Origin: an uncultured Streptococcus sp.
Lineage (GTDB): Bacteria; Bacillota; Bacilli; Lactobacillales; Streptococcaceae
NCBI RefSeq assembly: GCF_959025735.1
Contig: NZ_CAUFJQ010000079.1
Coordinates: forward strand, 1 to 9,086
DNA: 9,086 nucleotides
Direction of reading: 5' to 3'
Notes under the pieces: generated by a model
Told to the model about the DNA's origin: nothing
Seen by the model: the letters and a program-made list of their open reading frames with translations, nothing else
Database searches by the model: none
Program-made: the position numbers and the translations under genes
In this document: one piece after another, positions 6,281-9,086 of the stretch
Layout: each line of letters opens with the position of its first letter
How positions within the stretch are numbered: position 1 is the stretch's first letter

Positions 6281-6302
6281 AAAGGGAGTTGGGCTCCCTT
6301 TT
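6281..6302 (+). terminator. Intrinsic terminator upstream of the ABC-F gene
   Basis: AAAGGGAG (6281-6288) and CTCCCTTT (6294-6301) form an eight-bp stem around TTGGG, with T run on both sides, so it could act in either direction. It probably ended the tmk operon originally: its first 12 bases are repeated right after the last operon gene at 6002-6013, as if about 270 bp had been placed between. Confidence 0.75.
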
Positions 6303-6327
6303 CATTTTGAGTTGAAGATGATATAAT
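6299..6327 (+). promoter_or_regulatory. Promoter of the ABC-F gene
   Basis: TTTTCA (6299-6304) and a consensus TATAAT (6322-6327) are 17 bp apart. TG at 6319-6320 gives an extended -10 (TGATATAAT). The -35 box overlaps the end of the terminator. Transcription would start near 6334, leaving a leader of about 27 bases, too short for an attenuator. Confidence 0.7.
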
Positions 6328-6360
6328 CATACGAGTGAAATCAATGAAAGAGAGTCAAGC

Positions 6361-7902
6361 ATGAGTATTTTAGAAGTGAAAAATTTGAGTCACGGTTTTG
6401 GGGACCGTGCGATTTTTGAGGATGTGTCTTTCCGTTTGCTAAAGGGAGAGCATATCGGCCTTGTCGGGGCCAATGGTGAAGGAAAATCGACCTTCATGAG
6501 TATCGTGACAGGTAAAATGCAACCTGATGAAGGAAAGGTGGAGTGGTCTAAGTATGTGACGGCAGGTTACCTGGATCAGCATTCGGTATTAGAAGAAGGA
6601 CAAACAGTTCGCGATGTTTTACGGACCGCTTTTGATGAGTTGTTCACAGCTGAAGCTCGCATCAATGATCTCTATATGGCCATGGCGGAAGAGGGAGCCG
6701 ATGTCGATGCTCTGATGGAAGAGGTTGGGGAACTTCAAGAGCGTCTAGAAAGTCGTGATTTTTATACCTTGGATGCCAAGATCGATGAAGTAGCGCGTGC
6801 TCTTGGGGTCATGGACTTTGGCATGGATACGGATGTGACCTCCTTGTCAGGTGGGCAACGGACCAAGGTCCTCTTGGCCAAACTCTTACTTGAGAAACCA
6901 GATATCCTTCTCTTGGACGAGCCAACCAACTACTTGGATGCAGAGCATATCGATTGGCTCAAACGCTACTTGCAGAATTATGAAAATGCCTTTGTCCTCA
7001 TTTCCCATGATATTCCTTTCTTGAACGATGTGATCAATATCGTCTACCATGTGGAAAATCAGCAGTTAACCCGCTATTCAGGTGACTACTACCAATTCCT
7101 TGAAGTTTATGAAATGAAGAAATCGCAATTGGAAGCGGCTTATGAGCGCCAGCAAAAAGAGATTGCTGATTTGAAGGATTTCGTATCCCGCAATAAGGCG
7201 CGTGTGGCTACACGGAATATGGCCATGTCTCGTCAGAAGAAGCTGGACAAAATGGAACTCATTGAGTTGCAAAGTGAGAAACCAAAGCCCTCCTTTGAAT
7301 TTAAAAATGCCCGGACTCCTGGTCGCTTTATCTTCCAGGCCAAGGATCTTCAGATTGGCTATGACCGTCCTTTGACCAAGCCTTTGAATCTAACATTTGA
7401 ACGCAATCAAAAGGTAGCCATCATCGGGGCCAACGGGATCGGGAAAACCACTCTCTTGAAGAGCTTGTTAGGAATCATCCCACCAATCGCTGGAGAAGTC
7501 GAGCGTGGAGACTACCTAGAGCTTGGCTACTTTGAGCAAGAGGTCGAAGGGGGCAATCGTCAGACACCGCTAGAAGCAGTTTGGAATGCCTTTCCGGCTC
7601 TCAACCAAGCAGAAGTCCGTGCAGCCCTTGCTCGCTGTGGCTTGACCACCAAGCATATCGAGAGCCAAATCCAGGTGCTATCCGGTGGAGAACAAGCCAA
7701 GGTACGCTTCTGTCTCTTGATGAATCGTGAAAACAATGTCTTAGTACTAGACGAGCCGACCAACCACTTGGATGTGGATGCCAAAGATGAATTGAAACGG
7801 GCTTTGAAAGAGTACAAGGGATCGATCCTCATGGTTTGCCACGAGCCAGACTTCTATGAAGGCTGGATGGACCAAATCTGGGACTTTAATGAATTGACGT
7901 AA
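6361..7902 (+). CDS. ABC-F family ATPase (YfmM-like)
   Basis: The 513-residue protein has two ATP-binding cassettes and no membrane domain, so it is a soluble ABC-F protein, a family that acts on ribosomes, not a transporter. Cassette 1 has GANGEGKS (36-43), LSGGQ (162-166), LLLDEPTN (183-190) and ISHD (214-217). Cassette 2 has GANGIGKTT (356-364), LSGGE (440-444), VLDEPTN (462-468) and VCHE (492-495). Between them is the charged helical linker (about 245-315, with AAYERQQKEIADLKDF) that in characterised relatives enters the ribosomal E site and contacts P-site tRNA. The N-terminus recalls Bacillus YfmM; a housekeeping role or antibiotic resistance cannot be told apart here. The ribosome site is GAGAG just before the ATG. 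The gene is framed by the two inverted copies of the structured element but its codon use looks like its neighbours. Confidence 0.93.
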   Translation: MSILEVKNLSHGFGDRAIFEDVSFRLLKGEHIGLVGANGEGKSTFMSIVTGKMQPDEGKVEWSKYVTAGYLDQHSVLEEGQTVRDVLRTAFDELFTAEARINDLYMAMAEEGADVDALMEEVGELQERLESRDFYTLDAKIDEVARALGVMDFGMDTDVTSLSGGQRTKVLLAKLLLEKPDILLLDEPTNYLDAEHIDWLKRYLQNYENAFVLISHDIPFLNDVINIVYHVENQQLTRYSGDYYQFLEVYEMKKSQLEAAYERQQKEIADLKDFVSRNKARVATRNMAMSRQKKLDKMELIELQSEKPKPSFEFKNARTPGRFIFQAKDLQIGYDRPLTKPLNLTFERNQKVAIIGANGIGKTTLLKSLLGIIPPIAGEVERGDYLELGYFEQEVEGGNRQTPLEAVWNAFPALNQAEVRAALARCGLTTKHIESQIQVLSGGEQAKVRFCLLMNRENNVLVLDEPTNHLDVDAKDELKRALKEYKGSILMVCHEPDFYEGWMDQIWDFNELT

Positions 7903-7932
7903 AGACAAAAAGAGAAACTTGTCTCGCTTTTT
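7903..7932 (+). terminator. Terminator of the ABC-F gene
   Basis: AGACAA (7903-7908) and TTGTCT (7919-7924) form a six-bp stem with a ten-base A/G-rich loop. CGC and five T follow (7925-7932). It begins directly after the stop codon. A different pairing (AAAAAG with CTTTTT) is also possible. Confidence 0.6.
7907..7916 (+). repeat. 10-bp direct repeat around structured element copy 2, left unit
   Basis: AAAAAGAGAA occurs here and at 8186-8195, 279 bp apart, the same distance as the repeat pair around copy 1. The word is low-complexity and typical of terminator arms, so the match could be chance. Confidence 0.35.
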
Positions 7933-8024
7933 AGAATGAAGAAATTTTGTTGTTTACATAAGGCGGTACATCTAATTCAAAAAATCTAAATGATTTTATT
8001 TTTAAATTTAGTCAAGTAATGACC

Positions 8025-8162
8025 GAAACATTCCGCAGTGAGAAAAGTGCCTGAAACAGATTTGTTTCAGGCACACGGAATTATTGAGACCTTAGGCTCA
8101 ATAATTAGTCATGGAACTTTGCAGAAGTTCGCTGACGTCCGTACTCACCTAAGGAAAGTTTC
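8025..8162 (-). repeat. 138-bp structured element, copy 2
   Basis: Read on the minus strand this copy has the same parts in the same order as copy 1. The ends GAAACTTTCC and GGAATGTTTC (8153-8162, 8025-8034) pair with one mismatch, followed by GTGAG/CTCAC (8144-8148, 8038-8042). Hairpin A is GTCA/TGAC around GAACTT/AAGTTC (8108-8136). Hairpin B is AATTATTGAG/CTCAATAATT (8079-8106) with the conserved loop CCTAAGGT. Hairpin C is GTGCCTGAAAC/GTTTCAGGCAC (8047-8074), followed by TTTT. The segment CCTTAGG (8148-8154 on the minus strand) again matches the loop of hairpin B. Hairpins B and C differ from copy 1 in paired, compensating positions. The copy lies beyond the terminator of slrA, so it is not simply part of that mRNA. 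Confidence 0.85.
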
Positions 8163-8186
8163 TAAGAAAAATTTACATTTGATAGA

Positions 8187-8212
8187 AAAAGAGAACCTTT
8201 TGGTTCTCTTTT
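8187..8212 (-). terminator. Terminator of the slrA gene
   Basis: AAAAGAGAACC (8187-8197) and GGTTCTCTTTT (8202-8212) form a perfect 11-bp stem with a TTTT loop. On the minus strand a run of five T follows. It lies two bases beyond the stop codon of the lipoprotein gene and can also stop transcripts from the left. Confidence 0.9.
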
Positions 8213-8214
8213 CA

Positions 8215-9060
8215 TTATTTCTTGAAATTGTAGTCTTTTAAGATCTCGATTTTCTCGATCTTGATGTCTGTTTTTGGTTTGTCCTTATCATCAGTTTCGG
8301 CAGATGCAATTTTGTCGACCACATCCATGCCATCGATCACTTGGCCAAAGACAGTGTAGTTGCCACCATCAAGGGTTGGATTTCCACCATTTTTATAAGC
8401 ATCGATGATCTTAGCTGGGAAGCGGTCAGTTGGGAGTTTACTTGAAATATCATCCTTATTTTGGTTGATATAGAATTGACTACCATTGGTATTTGGACCA
8501 GAATTGGCCATGGCAAGGGCTCCACGAAGGTTGTAAAGGTATGGAGAATACTCATTCTCAAAACCAGTACCTGAATCTTTGGACTTGTCTTTGCCCTTCC
8601 AGATGGACTCGCCACCCGTACCGTCTCCCTTAGGATCCCCAGTTTGGATCATAAAGTTGTTAATAACACGGTGGAAGAGTAAGCCATTGTAGTAGCCTTC
8701 TTTTGCATGGGTCAAGAAGTTTTCAACTGCAAGGGGCGCATATTTAGGGAAGAGCTTCACAGTGATGTCGCCTTCAGTCGTAGTGATTTTAACCTCCGCT
8801 TCATCTTCAGCCACGTCAGTTGATAGTTGTGGGAAGACGGCATTTTCATTGGTCATGGCATCGTTAAAATCTTTGCGCAGTTGTTCTAATTTCTTTTGTT
8901 CTTCTTCAATTTTCTTTTGATCTTTTTCACTAGAGCTAGAAGTTGCTGTCTGCTCTGTCTTTTCTTTGCTTGAACTTGAAGAGTTAGCGTCAGTCTTATT
9001 AGACGAACAAGCTGTCAAAGCCAAGCCGGAAAATAATAGTAGTGCGATTAATTTTTTCAT
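8215..9060 (-). CDS. slrA: Lipoprotein peptidyl-prolyl cis-trans isomerase (cyclophilin)
   Basis: The 281-residue product is a surface lipoprotein rotamase of the SlrA/PpiA type, expected to help fold proteins outside the membrane. It has a lipoprotein signal peptide (MKKLIALLLFSGLALTAC, lipobox LTAC with C18), a Ser/Thr/Lys/Glu-rich spacer (about 19-70, part of it helical KKIEEEQKKLEQLRKDF), and a cyclophilin domain (about 87-275). Catalytic-site motifs are FHRV (R121), FMIQTGD (126-132) and GSQFYI (183-188). The tryptophan of human cyclophilin A that binds cyclosporin is not obvious. The frame continues six codons upstream to 9078, but AAGGAAG at about 9064-9070 and the signal peptide set the start at 9060. 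Its promoter lies outside the window. The neighbour ABC-F gene next to slrA is also seen in pneumococcus, as far as I recall. Confidence 0.93.
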   Translation of the reverse strand: MKKLIALLLFSGLALTACSSNKTDANSSSSSKEKTEQTATSSSSEKDQKKIEEEQKKLEQLRKDFNDAMTNENAVFPQLSTDVAEDEAEVKITTTEGDITVKLFPKYAPLAVENFLTHAKEGYYNGLLFHRVINNFMIQTGDPKGDGTGGESIWKGKDKSKDSGTGFENEYSPYLYNLRGALAMANSGPNTNGSQFYINQNKDDISSKLPTDRFPAKIIDAYKNGGNPTLDGGNYTVFGQVIDGMDVVDKIASAETDDKDKPKTDIKIEKIEILKDYNFKK

Positions 9061-9086
9061 ATTCTTCCTTTCCAACATAGTTGTCT

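Larger units (their letters stand above)
5998..6360. other. 363-bp intergenic region with structured repeat, dyads, terminator and promoter
   Basis: No coding frame of interest is present. In order the stretch holds the left direct repeat (6002-6013), a TATAAT at 6028-6033 just ahead of the structured element without a clear -35 box, the 138-bp element (6046-6183), two overlapping inverted repeats (6194-6220), a TTGACA at 6230-6235 and a TATAAT at 6258-6263 that are 22 bp apart (too far for a normal promoter), a terminator (6281-6302) containing the right direct repeat, and the promoter of the ABC-F gene (6299-6327). Confidence 0.8.
7903..8214. other. 312-bp intergenic region with structured repeat between convergent genes
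   Basis: From left to right it holds the ABC-F terminator (7903-7932), about 90 bp of A/T-rich DNA in which I see no gene, promoter or clear repeat (7933-8024), the second structured element on the minus strand (8025-8162), about 24 bp without features, and the terminator of the lipoprotein gene (8187-8212). An open frame at 8038-8241 crosses the element and is not a gene. Confidence 0.8.

Noticed and set aside
6046..6360. Attenuator leader regulating the ABC-F gene
   Set aside because: The gene has its own extended -10 promoter downstream of both the element and the terminator, and the second copy does not precede a gene on its strand.
6046..8162. CRISPR array or integron-type site array
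   Set aside because: There are only two copies, in opposite orientation and about 1.9 kb apart, with no spacers and no cas or integrase gene.
8038..8241. Open frame of 67 codons on the plus strand
   Set aside because: It runs through the structured element, the slrA terminator and the end of slrA, has no ribosome site, and its residues reflect hairpin sequences.

Overview
The window looks like chromosomal DNA of a Streptococcus, probably an oral/viridans species. The main grounds are the gene set and order (a CBS-CBS-ACT protein, a YitT protein, a tmk-holB-yabA-rsmI operon, an ABC-F ATPase next to a SlrA-type lipoprotein cyclophilin), the strong AGGAG ribosome binding sites, the A/T-rich intergenic DNA and the short hairpin-plus-T terminators. 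The species cannot be fixed from this sequence alone.

Left part (1-1810): an AcuB-like CBS-CBS-ACT protein (109-765, +) with its own sigma-A-type promoter and a possible CcpA site, convergent with a YitT/DUF2179 membrane protein (809-1696, -). The two share one bidirectional terminator. Middle (1846-5997, all +): a tightly packed unit of seven genes: thymidylate kinase, DNA polymerase III delta prime, the replication-initiation regulator YabA, the 16S rRNA methyltransferase RsmI, a GNAT acetyltransferase, the DNA repair protein Ogt and an ArsC/Spx-family thiol protein. Gaps are 17 bp or less, or genes overlap, so they are probably co-transcribed. The unit supplies dTTP precursor and the clamp loader, controls initiation, modifies the ribosome and repairs alkylated DNA. 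Right part: an ABC-F ATPase (6361-7902, +) and the lipoprotein peptidyl-prolyl isomerase SlrA/PpiA (8215-9060, -).

The unusual part is the DNA on either side of the ABC-F gene. Two intergenic regions (5998-6360 and 7903-8214) each carry one copy of the same 138-bp element, in opposite orientations (6046-6183 on +, 8025-8162 on -). Each copy has complementary ends, three internal hairpins in the same order, and a 7-base segment near the 5' end that is complementary to the loop of the second hairpin (a possible pseudoknot). The copies differ in sequence, but in two of the hairpins the differences come in pairs that keep the stems intact: four base pairs are fully compensated. This points to selection on a folded structure, either an RNA or a small mobile DNA element. 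Around each copy lies a pair of short direct repeats belonging to terminator sequences, 279 bp apart in both cases, which may record insertion at terminators. I do not recognise the element as BOX or RUP.
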